Shown here piece after piece: positions 14,845-22,718 of a stretch of 27,836 nucleotides of DNA. Every line of letters begins with the position of its first letter. The first letter of the stretch is position 1. The position numbers and the translations under genes are program-made. Source of the stretch: JAVBWI01 sp036677445 (GTDB lineage Bacteria > Bacillota > Clostridia > Christensenellales > CAG-138); contig JAVBWI010000009.1 of assembly GCA_036677445.1 (NCBI GenBank), forward strand, positions 1-27,836, given 5' to 3'. The notes beneath the pieces were generated by a model. It saw only the letters and a list, made by a program, of their open reading frames with translations, searched no databases and had not been told where the DNA came from.

Positions 14845-15498
14845 TCAGCCTCTGTGCATGATCTGGGATTGTTCCAACGTAAACGCGGATTCAATAAACT
14901 TCAGCAGCTCGGAAACAACCTTTTCGTCGTCAAAAAGCACATCGTTGCCGCAGTAAATCTTGAAGCGCTCCCTGTAGTAATCGCAGCAGTAGGAAAACTG
15001 CAGCATCATGAGCAGATTATCAAAGAAGAACGCGAACATCCGCGGATCCATATCCTGCCGGATGTCGCCGTCGGCCTGCGCCTTCGCAATAAATTCCGAA
15101 TAGACCTTCGCTGAAATGCCTTCTATTTCTTTGGCAAGAACCGGCGCATATTTTCTGCAGCTGCCGGCAGTGATTTCGTGGTACAGGACGTTGTAGCTGC
15201 CTTGCTTCTTTGCGCTGCGCTGTACGGCCCGGACGAGCTTTTCCGCGCGAACCAGGATTTTATCGTCGCCCTGCAGCGCATCGTTAATCGCCTCCACCAG
15301 TGCGGCGAGCCCATGCCGCAGGCACGCCTCAAACAAATCGTCCTTGTTTTTATAATACTTGTAGATCACGCCGACGCTGACGCCCGATTTCTGTGCGATT
15401 ACGTTGATATTCGCCTTATCCGGGCCGTTTTCGGCAAACTCGGCAATGCCCGTTTCCAATATTTCGCTGATCTTTTCTTTGCTGAGCTTTTTGAGCAT
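14845..15498 (-). CDS. TetR/AcrR-family transcriptional regulator
   Basis: The protein has 217 aa. Residues about 7-52 are the TetR DNA-binding domain (EILETGIAEFAENGPDKANI ... VIAQKSGVSVGVIYKYYKNKDDLF). The rest is an all-helical ligand and dimer domain with aromatic and Cys residues (FSYCCDYYRERFKIYC) that could line a pocket. As first gene of the operon it probably represses itself and the four following genes until the sugar or an intermediate binds. AGAAGGTG precedes the ATG at 15498. Confidence 0.9.
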   Translation of the reverse strand: MLKKLSKEKISEILETGIAEFAENGPDKANINVIAQKSGVSVGVIYKYYKNKDDLFEACLRHGLAALVEAINDALQGDDKILVRAEKLVRAVQRSAKKQGSYNVLYHEITAGSCRKYAPVLAKEIEGISAKVYSEFIAKAQADGDIRQDMDPRMFAFFFDNLLMMLQFSYCCDYYRERFKIYCGNDVLFDDEKVVSELLKFIESAFTLEQSQIMHRG

Positions 15499-15614
15499 AG
15501 GGCACCTTCTTTTCTTTTTGCGCGGATATCATGAACAGGCCGGAAACAAACATGGATGCAATAGAATATGCCGGATTTTGAAATCTCGTGAATCTTCGCT
15601 CACGTCTTGAGCAC

Positions 15615-15642
15615 AGTATACCACAAGTACTGTACAATGCAA
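15615..15642 (-). promoter_or_regulatory. Promoter of the TetR-led operon
   Basis: On the minus strand TTGCAT (15642-15637) and TATACT (15620-15615) are 16 nt apart. The spacer contains the quasi-palindrome TTGTAC-A-GTACTT, a possible TetR operator. A 10-nt direct repeat TTGAGCACAG lies at 15607-15616 and again at 15711-15720. The leader to the start codon is about 110 nt. Confidence 0.6.
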
Positions 15643-15892
15643 GGGCTTTTTACCGGTTCCTGTGAATTGTTGCAGCATACGTGTGAAGACGCGGGATTTT
15701 CGCGGATAAGTTGAGCACAGCCAAAACATCTGCTCCGATGGGGCTGCTTTTCATTTAGAAAACAAAACGAAAAACGTGCAGTTCATAAAAGACCGGCGTA
15801 TGATACGCACTCTACGATCCATATATCTATTCTACCGCCGCATTGTTGTTTTGAAGTGTAACGTAAAGTAGAATATCCCTAACAGGACATTT
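15643..15892. other. Divergent intergenic region between TetR and XRE genes
   Basis: No gene is seen. It contains the second TTGAGCACAG repeat (15711-15720) and the palindrome GCGTA-TGA-TACGC (15796-15808). A weak candidate promoter for the XRE gene is TTGTTT (15846-15851) with TAGAAT (15869-15874), 17 nt apart. Confidence 0.4.
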
Positions 15893-15906
15893 AGAAGGTG
15901 GTTTTC

Positions 15907-16635
15907 ATGGATATAAAGAAGATTGGGCAATTCATTGCGGCTTTAAGAAAAAGCAAAGGCTTTACGCAGCAGGATGTTGCAAACAGGCTTGGCATTACGG
16001 ATAAAACAGTGAGCAAATGGGAATGCGGAAACGGATTGCCGGATATCACGCTGATCCCCGCGCTTGCCGAATTATTTGGGGTAACCTCCGATGAACTGCT
16101 GCGGGGAGAAAGGTTTTCGGCCGCCGAACCGGCCGGGCAGGCAAGCCGAAAGAGTGCGGAACTAGCGGACTGTTTTATTGAAAACAAATGCCAACGGCAG
16201 AAAAAGATTTTGTATATAGCTTTAGGGCTGATCGTTTGCAGCCTTTTTACTCTCTATATCCTCTCCAACACACTGTTTTTTGCCCCTGTAAGCTGCGGCG
16301 TATCTTTCATTGTTTGTGTTGGAAGCGCGATTCTGTGCCTGCATGTGCTTTCTGATATGAAACAAATGCTGCGCAATAAAATGGTTGCGGTCCTCCCTGC
16401 CGCCTCTATGCGTTCCCGTATGGATGGCGTACTGCGTCTTGCAAATATTGTGGTCTTTTTGATCATATATGTTGCGGTCTTGGATATTTCGCTATCGATC
16501 GGCGCTGCTGAATATGGAGGGCAATTGCCGCTTATTGTTAGAGAAAACGCGATGCATCATGTTATTGCTGTGTTTTTCGCGCTGGCGGGAACTTTCGCCA
16601 TTTCAAGGACTACGAAGAATATCGCTCATAGGTGA
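15907..16635 (+). CDS. XRE-family HTH regulator with C-terminal membrane domain
   Basis: The protein has 242 aa. Residues about 1-62 are a full XRE helix-turn-helix (FIAALRKSKGFTQQDVANRL ... GITDKTVSKWECGNGLPDIT). A linker follows, then about four membrane helices (around 98-118, 122-145, 176-198 and 218-236). Membrane-tethered XRE regulators of this type are frequent in Clostridia and may sense cell-surface stress; the signal is unknown. The start at 15907 is chosen because GAAGG lies 8 nt upstream; an in-frame GTG at 15898 overlaps that site. It stands alone and converges with the butyrate kinase gene. Confidence 0.87.
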   Translation: MDIKKIGQFIAALRKSKGFTQQDVANRLGITDKTVSKWECGNGLPDITLIPALAELFGVTSDELLRGERFSAAEPAGQASRKSAELADCFIENKCQRQKKILYIALGLIVCSLFTLYILSNTLFFAPVSCGVSFIVCVGSAILCLHVLSDMKQMLRNKMVAVLPAASMRSRMDGVLRLANIVVFLIIYVAVLDISLSIGAAEYGGQLPLIVRENAMHHVIAVFFALAGTFAISRTTKNIAHR

Positions 16636-16694
16636 TGCCCCGGCACCCCTGACGGACAGCCTGCTTTATTTCCCATATTCTCAGTTTGTTACGT

Positions 16695-17747
16695 CTAATA
16701 TTCTAACGCTTCGCCGCCTTGAAAAACGCGCAAAACCCCCAGCGCCATTCGCCGCATTTCATCTTCACCCGGTAATATGAGTATTGGCGCGATTTTCTCC
16801 ACGTATTTTCCAATCTCCTCACAGAGCCATTTGCTGTTTGCCAACCCGCCGGTAAACACGATCGCATCCACGTCAAAATGCAAAACAGCCGCCATTGCGC
16901 CGATATCCTTTGCTGTTTGGTAGGCCATTGCACCGACAAGCAGCCCGGTTTCTTCGTCCCCTTCCTGTACGCGCTGCTCGATTTCCCTGAAATCCCTTGT
17001 GCCAAGATATGAGTAAAGACCTCCATCCCGCAGGATGCCGCGCTTCAGCTTCTGGTAGGGAATGCCGCTATAGCACATTGACAGCACTTTTGTAATCGGA
17101 AGGCTGCCGCATCGGTCAATGCTGAAGCTGCCCTCCTCCTGGCAGTTGGTGACATCCACCGTACGGCCTTTTTGATGCGCCGCGACCGACGTGCCGCCCC
17201 CCATATGGACGACTATCAAGTTGCATTCCTCGTAGGCCCGGCCAATTTTCTCAGCCGCGATGCGGGCCATTCCCTTCTGGTTAAGCGCGTGGAAAATACC
17301 CGTTCGCTCCATTCCTTTATAGCCGGATACTTTCGCATATTTTCCTCTTTCATCCGTGCTGGGGGGATCTACAAAAAATGCCGGAATTCCTGCGGGCTTA
17401 CTTAATTCCCATGCAAGGCAGCAGCCTAAATTTGAAGCGTGTTCCCCATACCGGGCGCTGCGCATATCCTCCAGCACCCGTTCATTGATACGGTATGTGC
17501 CGGAGCATACCGGGCGAAGCAGCCCGCCACGGCCGCAGATCGCATCAAAACCAGATACCTCTATTCCCGCAGCAGAAAGTGTATCCAGCACCAATTGTTT
17601 TCGGAATTCCAGCTGATCAATCACGGAAACGTAAGGTTCCAGTTCTGCCGCAGTATGCACAAGAGCAACCTTGAAAACTTCGTTTTCATCTTCAAAGACA
17701 GCTATTTTTGTAGACGTTGCACCGGGGTTGATAAGCAGAATTCGCAT
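16695..17747 (-). CDS. buk: Butyrate kinase
   Basis: This 350-aa cytosolic acetokinase-family enzyme converts butyryl- or branched acyl-phosphate plus ADP to the acid plus ATP. The N-terminal phosphate motif is LLINPGATSTK, followed by the Buk-type CGRGGLLRP and VVHMGGGTSV (ADENOSINE/phosphate motifs of the ASKHA fold), and the length equals known Buk proteins. An upstream in-frame extension overlaps the lysR promoter and is rejected; AAAGGAAAGAGT precedes the ATG at 17747. It is divergent from a LysR gene 90 nt away, and the Vor oxidoreductase genes lie beyond, so it probably conserves energy from branched 2-oxoacids. No phosphotransbutyrylase gene is in the window. Confidence 0.93.
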   Translation of the reverse strand: MRILLINPGATSTKIAVFEDENEVFKVALVHTAAELEPYVSVIDQLEFRKQLVLDTLSAAGIEVSGFDAICGRGGLLRPVCSGTYRINERVLEDMRSARYGEHASNLGCCLAWELSKPAGIPAFFVDPPSTDERGKYAKVSGYKGMERTGIFHALNQKGMARIAAEKIGRAYEECNLIVVHMGGGTSVAAHQKGRTVDVTNCQEEGSFSIDRCGSLPITKVLSMCYSGIPYQKLKRGILRDGGLYSYLGTRDFREIEQRVQEGDEETGLLVGAMAYQTAKDIGAMAAVLHFDVDAIVFTGGLANSKWLCEEIGKYVEKIAPILILPGEDEMRRMALGVLRVFQGGEALEY

Positions 17748-17802
17748 ACTCTTTCCTTTCGTCTTAGTTACATAGTGGTGGATGACCGCACGCAGCCATC
17801 CG

Positions 17803-17831
17803 TTGAAAACCCGCTTCACATACCGTATAAT
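17803..17831 (+). promoter_or_regulatory. Promoter of lysR, predicting a leaderless mRNA
   Basis: TTGAAA (17803-17808) and a perfect TATAAT (17826-17831) have a 17-nt spacer. Transcription should start about 7 nt downstream, which is the A of the lysR ATG at 17838. An ATACCGTAT palindrome (17820-17828) overlaps the -10 and may be the LysR site controlling both lysR and the divergent buk. Confidence 0.75.
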
Positions 17832-17837
17832 GGCCAT

Positions 17838-18710
17838 ATGGATATAAAGAAAGTAAATATCTTGTTGTCCATACTGGAAACAGGAAGCCTTCTTCGTTCT
17901 GCGGAAGAACTCGGATATACCTCTTCCGGCCTTACGTACATGATGAATGCGTTGGAAGAAGATCTCGGGCTCAAAATAATCGAGCGCGGGCGTTTTGGGG
18001 TTCGCCTTACTCCCGAAGGGGAACAAATCCTGCCATTTTTGAAAGAATGCTCAAAATGTGAAGAGAACCTCCGGTACAGGATCAAGGTCATAAACGACCG
18101 GAAGCGGGATATTCTTCGCATTGGTGCATATGACAGCATTGCCCGCAATTGGCTGCCCTCGCTGCTAAATCGCTTCCAGGAGGAGCATGGCCCCGTCGGT
18201 GTGGAAATGTTTGCCGCCAACCCTTACAGCCTTTATGACGCCTTGGAAAAAAACGTTCTTGATTTGCTGTTTGTCGGCAGTATCGACAAATACCCCCATC
18301 AATTCATTCCTCTGATAAACGATTATTTTCAAGCGGTGCTTCCCCCTGATTTTGATAATAAGGGGCGCGATTATTTTCCTGTGCAGGAATTTGAAGCAAT
18401 GCCCTTTTTGATGCCCTCTTTCGGAATAGACTGCCATGTGCAGGACGTATTGAAAAAGCATGGCGTTTCCCCCAAAATCCTCTCCACCAAAGCGGATGAT
18501 CCCGTTATTATCGGCATGATCGCGAATGGCATGGGCGCGAGCATGCTTTCCGAATTGGTGTTGAAGGGCCAGAAGTATACTGTGCAAATCATACCAATTC
18601 AGCCGGCAGAGTATCGCATCCTCGGCATAGCCACCCACATCCATGATACCCTTCCGCCACTTGCCAAACGATTTGTATCCTTTATTAAAAAGAACGTTGC
18701 CTACCCATAA
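17838..18710 (+). CDS. LysR-family transcriptional regulator
   Basis: The protein has 290 aa. Residues 1-60 are the LysR winged helix (VNILLSILETGSLLRSAEEL ... GLTYMMNALEEDLG). Residues about 88-285 form the periplasmic-binding-protein-like effector domain. It probably controls the divergent buk gene and perhaps the convergent vor operon. No ribosome binding site precedes the ATG: the preceding bases are the -10 box itself, so the start at 17838 is set by the domain and the promoter. Much longer upstream frames are antisense to buk. Confidence 0.9.
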   Translation: MDIKKVNILLSILETGSLLRSAEELGYTSSGLTYMMNALEEDLGLKIIERGRFGVRLTPEGEQILPFLKECSKCEENLRYRIKVINDRKRDILRIGAYDSIARNWLPSLLNRFQEEHGPVGVEMFAANPYSLYDALEKNVLDLLFVGSIDKYPHQFIPLINDYFQAVLPPDFDNKGRDYFPVQEFEAMPFLMPSFGIDCHVQDVLKKHGVSPKILSTKADDPVIIGMIANGMGASMLSELVLKGQKYTVQIIPIQPAEYRILGIATHIHDTLPPLAKRFVSFIKKNVAYP

Positions 18711-18764
18711 ATTTATGCCGGGCTGATGGTCCGAATATATGCCCTGCCCAAGCGCGCTAAGCCT

Positions 18765-19328
18765 TCACAGTCCTCCGTTTTGGCGGGATTCTCCATGACA
18801 CATGCCGGCAAGCAAGGCGGCTTCGTTCATAGCAAAGAGATGCCGCTTTTCCTGCCCGAACATATGCCGCAACGCCTGCAGCAAGGACTCCTTTTGCAGG
18901 ATACCGCCTGTGCTTTGTATTGCACCTGAAATCACCATATTGCCGGCTCGTGCATTGCCAAGCTGCTCTGCAATTGTATTTGCCGCAATTTGCAAAACGT
19001 GCACATCTTCACGATATTCCGCTTCGCTCACCAAATCGCTGTTGACAATCAGCATTCCGTCTGGTTTTAAATATGGTTGAAATTTCTCCAGAGAAGGCCT
19101 GTTCAGCGCCGCAACGATATCCACCTTGCCGGGAATCGCGATGGGGCATCGGATTTGTTCATCCGAGATCGTGACGGTCACATTTGAGGTGCCGCCCCGC
19201 ATTTCAGCGCCATAGGACGGAAGGAAGCATACTTCGCGGCATTCGGCCATGGCCGCTTCTGAGAGCAGCTTGCCAATCGACAGCACCCCTTGCCCGCCAA
19301 ATCCTGATATTACGATCTGCGCATTCAT
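18765..19328 (-). CDS. vorC: 2-oxoacid:ferredoxin oxidoreductase, gamma subunit
   Basis: This 187-aa gamma subunit starts IVISGFGGQGVLSIGKLL, the glycine-rich opening typical of POR/VOR/KOR gamma chains, and contains PSYGAEMRGGTSNVTV. Together with alpha, beta and delta it forms the CoA-dependent complex that oxidatively decarboxylates 2-oxoacids to acyl-CoA and reduces ferredoxin. The ATG overlaps the beta stop (ATGA), so it is the last gene of a tight operon. It could equally be named korC; the neighbouring butyrate kinase favours branched-chain substrates. Confidence 0.88.
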   Translation of the reverse strand: MNAQIVISGFGGQGVLSIGKLLSEAAMAECREVCFLPSYGAEMRGGTSNVTVTISDEQIRCPIAIPGKVDIVAALNRPSLEKFQPYLKPDGMLIVNSDLVSEAEYREDVHVLQIAANTIAEQLGNARAGNMVISGAIQSTGGILQKESLLQALRHMFGQEKRHLFAMNEAALLAGMCHGESRQNGGL

Positions 19329-20080
19329 ATGCTTCCCTCCGCTTTTTGATCCTTATGCTTATATACGCCCAGCGGATATTCCTTACTCATATGCTCACCG
19401 ACCCACTCCATTGCCGCTACAGGAGTCATTCCCCAATTTGTAGGGCATGTGGAAAGCACTTCTACGAGGCTAAAGCCTTTTCCATCAATCTGATTTTGGA
19501 ATGCCTTCTTGATGGCGCGCTTGGCATTGCGAATATTCTTTACACTATCCAGCGATACCCGCTCAATATAATGCGCGCCGTCCAGTTGGGAAAGCAGTTC
19601 GCACACATGAATGGGATGGCCGTGATCCGCCACATTTCTACCCTTTCTCGAGGTCGTGGATATTTGCCCGAGCAGGGTCGTTGGCGAAGCCTGCCCGCCT
19701 GTCATGCCGTAAATTGCATTATTCGCAAGAATGGTTGTTAAGCGTTCCCCTCGGTTGGCGGCGTGAATGGTTTCCATCATGCCAATGGAGGCAAGATCGC
19801 CATCCCCCTGATAAGTAAAAACAATTCGGTCCGGCAGCACCCGCTTGATTCCTGTCGCCACTGCCAGCGCGCGTCCATGGCTTGGCCCATGGCAATCGCA
19901 ATTGTAATATGCAACTGCAAGCCCCGCGCAGCCTACGCCTGGAATTGCAATTGTACGCTCCGCAACGCCTAATTCCTCAATGCTCTCCATAATCAGCCGC
20001 TCTATGATACCGTGCGAACATCCGGGACAATAGTGAGTCGGTACGCCCGTGTGCATGGATGTTATTTGAAAGTCAGCCAT
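19325..20080 (-). CDS. vorB: 2-oxoacid:ferredoxin oxidoreductase, beta subunit (TPP-binding)
   Basis: This 251-aa beta subunit carries the thiamine diphosphate motif GDGDLASIGM ... ANNAIYGMTGGQ, and HYCPGCSHG near the N-terminus (C18, C21) for iron-sulfur or TPP-domain contacts. The catalytic centre forms here by decarboxylation of the 2-oxoacid on TPP. It overlaps alpha by 8 nt and gamma by 4 nt. The fold and spacing fit four-subunit VOR/KOR complexes. Substrate (2-oxoisovalerate versus 2-oxoglutarate) is not decided by visible residues. Confidence 0.9.
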   Translation of the reverse strand: MADFQITSMHTGVPTHYCPGCSHGIIERLIMESIEELGVAERTIAIPGVGCAGLAVAYYNCDCHGPSHGRALAVATGIKRVLPDRIVFTYQGDGDLASIGMMETIHAANRGERLTTILANNAIYGMTGGQASPTTLLGQISTTSRKGRNVADHGHPIHVCELLSQLDGAHYIERVSLDSVKNIRNAKRAIKKAFQNQIDGKGFSLVEVLSTCPTNWGMTPVAAMEWVGEHMSKEYPLGVYKHKDQKAEGSI

Positions 20081-21149
20081 ATGACGCGCCCTCCTTTGCT
20101 AACGCGCGGCAAACAAACGCCGCCATCTCGTCCGGCATGGGCACAATTGCGCCCACTCTGTTAAAAAGGTGTACCGGCTTTATTCCGTTCAAAGCCAAGC
20201 GAACATCATCCACCAGCATGCCACGGGACATCTCTGCGACAACCACGGTCTTAACGCTTCTTTGCATGACGGCGTTGAGGATGAGCTCCTCAGGGAAAGG
20301 GGAAAGCGTAATCGGTCGAATCAGCCCCACCTTTTGGCCCTGCTCCCGAAGCGTATCGATTGCGGCATACGCCAGCCTCGCGAGAGTGCCATACGCTATG
20401 ATCGCACACTGCGCATCCTCCATCCGGTACAATTCCGCACGCGCATGCTTTCTGGCCGCATCAAAGCGGGCCTCCATCTGCAGTATAAGCGCTTCGTTTT
20501 GTTCTGCAGTGGCGTTTAGCGACATTAAAACCGAGCGTGGGCGGCTTTTACGATCCCATCCGGTTGTGGCCCAAGATTTATCATAAGCTTTGGGGACCAC
20601 ATGTTGAATATCCACCGCTTCCATCATCTGGCCAATCATCGCGTCGCCCAGCAGTAAAGCAGGCAGGCGATACTCTTCCGCCAGATCAAACGCTTCCTGC
20701 ATAAGATCGCAGGCCTCCTGCACACTTGCGGGCGCCAGAACGATTACGCGGTAGTCACCATTGCCGCCTCCTCGCGTTGCCTGATTATAGTCGCCCTGGT
20801 AGGCAAGTATACCGCCGCTGCCGGGGCCGCTGCGCATCATATTTACAACCACCAGCGGAACCCCTATGGCACTGAAATTGGACATGGCTTCCTGCATAAG
20901 AGCGTATCCCGGGCTGGATGTGCTGGTCATCGCGCGGACGCCGGCGCCAGCGGCGCCCCCCACCATATTGATCCCGGCAAGTTCGCTTTCGGCCTGCAAA
21001 AAGACGCCTCCCGCTGCCGGCAAATGAGTGGACATATACTCTGGGATTTCACTTTGCGGCGTAATGGGGTACCCGAAGAACGCCTTGCATCCGCAACGGA
21101 TCGCGGCTTCGGCAATGGCATCATTGCCTTTCATGAAAACCTTGCTCAT
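20073..21149 (-). CDS. vorA: 2-oxoacid:ferredoxin oxidoreductase, alpha subunit
   Basis: This 358-aa alpha subunit has GNDAIAEAAIRCGCKAFFGY with the PITPQSEIPEYM motif and the SSPGYALMQEAMS region that contacts the pyrophosphate of TPP and CoA. The C-terminal part (about 250-350) is the transketolase-C-like domain (KVGLIRPITLSPFPEE). It starts with AGGGAGGAACGAGT before ATG and follows the ferredoxin-subunit gene by 12 nt. It is the structural partner of the beta chain next to it. Confidence 0.9.
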   Translation of the reverse strand: MSKVFMKGNDAIAEAAIRCGCKAFFGYPITPQSEIPEYMSTHLPAAGGVFLQAESELAGINMVGGAAGAGVRAMTSTSSPGYALMQEAMSNFSAIGVPLVVVNMMRSGPGSGGILAYQGDYNQATRGGGNGDYRVIVLAPASVQEACDLMQEAFDLAEEYRLPALLLGDAMIGQMMEAVDIQHVVPKAYDKSWATTGWDRKSRPRSVLMSLNATAEQNEALILQMEARFDAARKHARAELYRMEDAQCAIIAYGTLARLAYAAIDTLREQGQKVGLIRPITLSPFPEELILNAVMQRSVKTVVVAEMSRGMLVDDVRLALNGIKPVHLFNRVGAIVPMPDEMAAFVCRALAKEGASYG

Positions 21150-21161
21150 ACTCGTTCCTCC

Positions 21162-21365
21162 CTATTTCATAACGATACAGAGATCGGGGCAAGTCCATGC
21201 GCAGGAACAGCAGCCTATGCATGCGTCTTTATCCGTAATTTCCACCGGATGATATCCCCTCTCATTCGTATTGCATGTATGCAGGAAAAGCAGATCTTTA
21301 GGGCAGACTCTTACGCAAAGTCCGCATCCTTTGCACCGGTTTTTATTTATTGAAATCTCAGCCAT
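21162..21365 (-). CDS. vorD: 2-oxoacid:ferredoxin oxidoreductase, delta (ferredoxin) subunit
   Basis: This 67-aa iron-sulfur subunit has two 4Fe-4S motifs, CKGCGLCVRVCP and CIGCCSCAWTCP. It carries electrons from the TPP site to external ferredoxin. The start at 21365 is chosen because AAAGGAGGGG lies just ahead; a frame starting at 21386 would place that ribosome binding site inside the coding sequence. It is the first gene of the vor operon. Confidence 0.9.
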   Translation of the reverse strand: MAEISINKNRCKGCGLCVRVCPKDLLFLHTCNTNERGYHPVEITDKDACIGCCSCAWTCPDLCIVMK

Positions 21366-21696
21366 ATTCAAAACCCCTCCTTTCATTTGTTGAACCGTCG
21401 GTATGTCTGTACATGCCGGATTTGTGACTAAATATATAAAACATCCTCAATGTAATGAATTTGCATGCGTCAGAGCATCGGCCTATTATTTAAGATAGTA
21501 TCATCGAATTTGAGCGATGTATATTAAGTAAATTTGCAGTTTATATGAAATATCTTCATATAATATCGCGTTGGGCTGACCGCGCGCATTCGCGCAGCGG
21601 CAAATGGCTAACCCAAGATTACTCTTTTGGAAAATGTCTATTTTACTGCTAATGATCATTACCTCACCTTTTACGAAATCGTTTCGGAGGAACAGC
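21366..21696. other. Divergent intergenic region, vor operon and barstar leaders
   Basis: This AT-rich region holds the vor promoter and the barstar leader. AGGAGGGG of vorD is at about 21374-21381. I found no confident sigma-A pair for vor; several TATATA and TTTTAT runs (around 21430-21445) are possible -10 elements. A short frame reading into barstar from 21604 is discounted because CGGAGG marks the later ATG. Confidence 0.35.
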
Positions 21697-22023
21697 ATGA
21701 AAGAGCACGACGAAAGCTACTATGCGTTTAAGCCCATCCATGACAACCCGATTGTTCTGGACTTTTCCGGCTGCCGGTATTTTGGGGAAATACATAAAAT
21801 CCTCAAGGAACGTTTCGGCTTTCCCGAATACTATGGGGAAAACTGGAGCGCATTACGGGATTGTTTAGAGTTTCTCTATGTTGGGGAAGGTTCAAGATTT
21901 GTTGAGATCCACGGCTTTACGACCATGCAAGAAGATCTGAGGGAAGAATGCGTCAAAATGCTGGAAGTTTTTCGTGACGTCCACCAAAGTACGCCCAACG
22001 TTGTATTCCGCGTCATCTCGTAG
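21697..22023 (+). CDS. Barstar-family ribonuclease inhibitor (orphan)
   Basis: This 108-aa cytosolic protein has the barstar signature: VLDFSGCRYFGEIHKIL (20-36) followed by RFGFPEYYGENWSALRDCL (39-57), then VEIHGF. Barstar binds and inhibits secreted or intracellular barnase-type RNases and also serves as immunity for polymorphic toxins. CGGAGG 6 nt upstream fixes the start. No barnase, WXG or secretion gene is in the window, so the cognate toxin is elsewhere or lost. A recombinase-like fragment begins right behind it on the other strand, which suggests an accessory location. Confidence 0.88.
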   Translation: MKEHDESYYAFKPIHDNPIVLDFSGCRYFGEIHKILKERFGFPEYYGENWSALRDCLEFLYVGEGSRFVEIHGFTTMQEDLREECVKMLEVFRDVHQSTPNVVFRVIS

Positions 22024-22146
22024 GAGCAGGCATAGTAAAAAAATGATATCCGGTGACAGGTTCTTCATTCTGTTGTACTGCTGAAACTGATCAAACGTCT
22101 GCTGAACGATGATGCTCTTATTGATTTGCATATACAGTTTTCCCAT
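22024..22146 (-). pseudogene. Remnant resembling a tyrosine recombinase N-terminus
   Basis: On the minus strand, AAAGGAATCCGT precedes an ATG at 22146. The translation includes FDQFQQYNRMKNLSPDII, which resembles the N-terminal SAM-like core-binding domain of phage/Xer-type integrases (usual form: Phe-x-x-Tyr/Phe ... KNLSPxTI). After about 40 codons the frame runs antisense into barstar, with no catalytic R, H or Y motifs, so the gene is truncated. The call rests on a short stretch and could be chance. Confidence 0.35.
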
Positions 22147-22293
22147 ACGGATTCCTTTCTTGGCGTGAAAAAATCCGTTTGGGATACGAAAACACAAAGG
22201 CTCCCGTATTCATCTGACCGCCGGCGCGTTTCAGACTGATGACAAACATCCACTTTGGGGATGTGGGGGATCGCAATTCCCCACTATTACAAT

Positions 22294-22554
22294 CCGATTT
22301 GACAGCGCAGCGTCTTTGTGCGTCAAATCGGCGAGGAAATGCCGCCATGAGCGGCATTTCAACCCGCAGAAAACCCGCTGGCAAAGTCCTACGGACTTTG
22401 TCAGCGGTCAGAAACGCGGCCACCGGCGCGTTTGCTTTTCCGCCCTTCGAATCTCCCCAAACAAACCAACAAAAACGGCCACCCTGACGGGAGGCCGTTT
22501 TCGTTGTTTAATGTTGACAAAATAGATGCACACCCAACCGCCGCCGAAGGCGGC
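22294..22554. repeat. Cluster of perfect hairpins beside tRNA-Leu
   Basis: Five strong stems occur in 260 nt: CCGATTTGAC / GTCAAATCGG (22294-22331); GAAATGCCGC-CATGA-GCGGCATTTC (22336-22360); CCGCTG plus CAAAGTCC-TAC-GGACTTTG plus CAGCGG (22375-22407); AAAACGGCC / GGCCGTTTT (22472-22501), terminator-like in both directions; and GCCGCC-GAA-GGCGGC (22540-22554). There is no coding capacity. The pattern suggests palindromic repeats or nested terminators accumulated at an integration hot spot. Confidence 0.6.
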
Positions 22555-22666
22555 AGCCGCGAAAAGTTGGTAGGCAACAAAGAAAGAGCGGAGCGCGTTT
22601 ACAAGCGGAGCCTTTCGACTTGCCGTGACTTTTCACGGAAAAGGAGGAGCAAGGAAGCGGGCGGAG

Positions 22667-22692
22667 GTTTCCTTTTTCGCAGAAAAGGAAAC
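22667..22692. repeat. Hairpin GTTTCCTTTT / AAAAGGAAAC
   Basis: This 10-bp perfect stem has a 6-nt loop and lies directly behind the tRNA terminator on the minus strand. The minus-strand T-run of the terminator is its ascending arm, so the two hairpins may act as a double terminator. Confidence 0.55.
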
Positions 22693-22714
22693 GGAGCAAA
22701 GCGAACTTTGCTCC
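22693..22714 (-). terminator. tRNA-Leu terminator with UUCG tetraloop
   Basis: On the minus strand GGAGCAAAG-TTCG-CTTTGCTCC is a perfect 9-bp stem closed by a UUCG tetraloop and followed by GTTTCCTTTT. It begins 4 nt after the encoded CCA of the tRNA. Confidence 0.85.
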
Positions 22715-22718
22715 GACG

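Noticed and set aside
17748..18026. 93-codon N-terminal extension of butyrate kinase
   Set aside because: It would run antisense through lysR and its promoter; the family starts at MRILLINPG with a good ribosome binding site.
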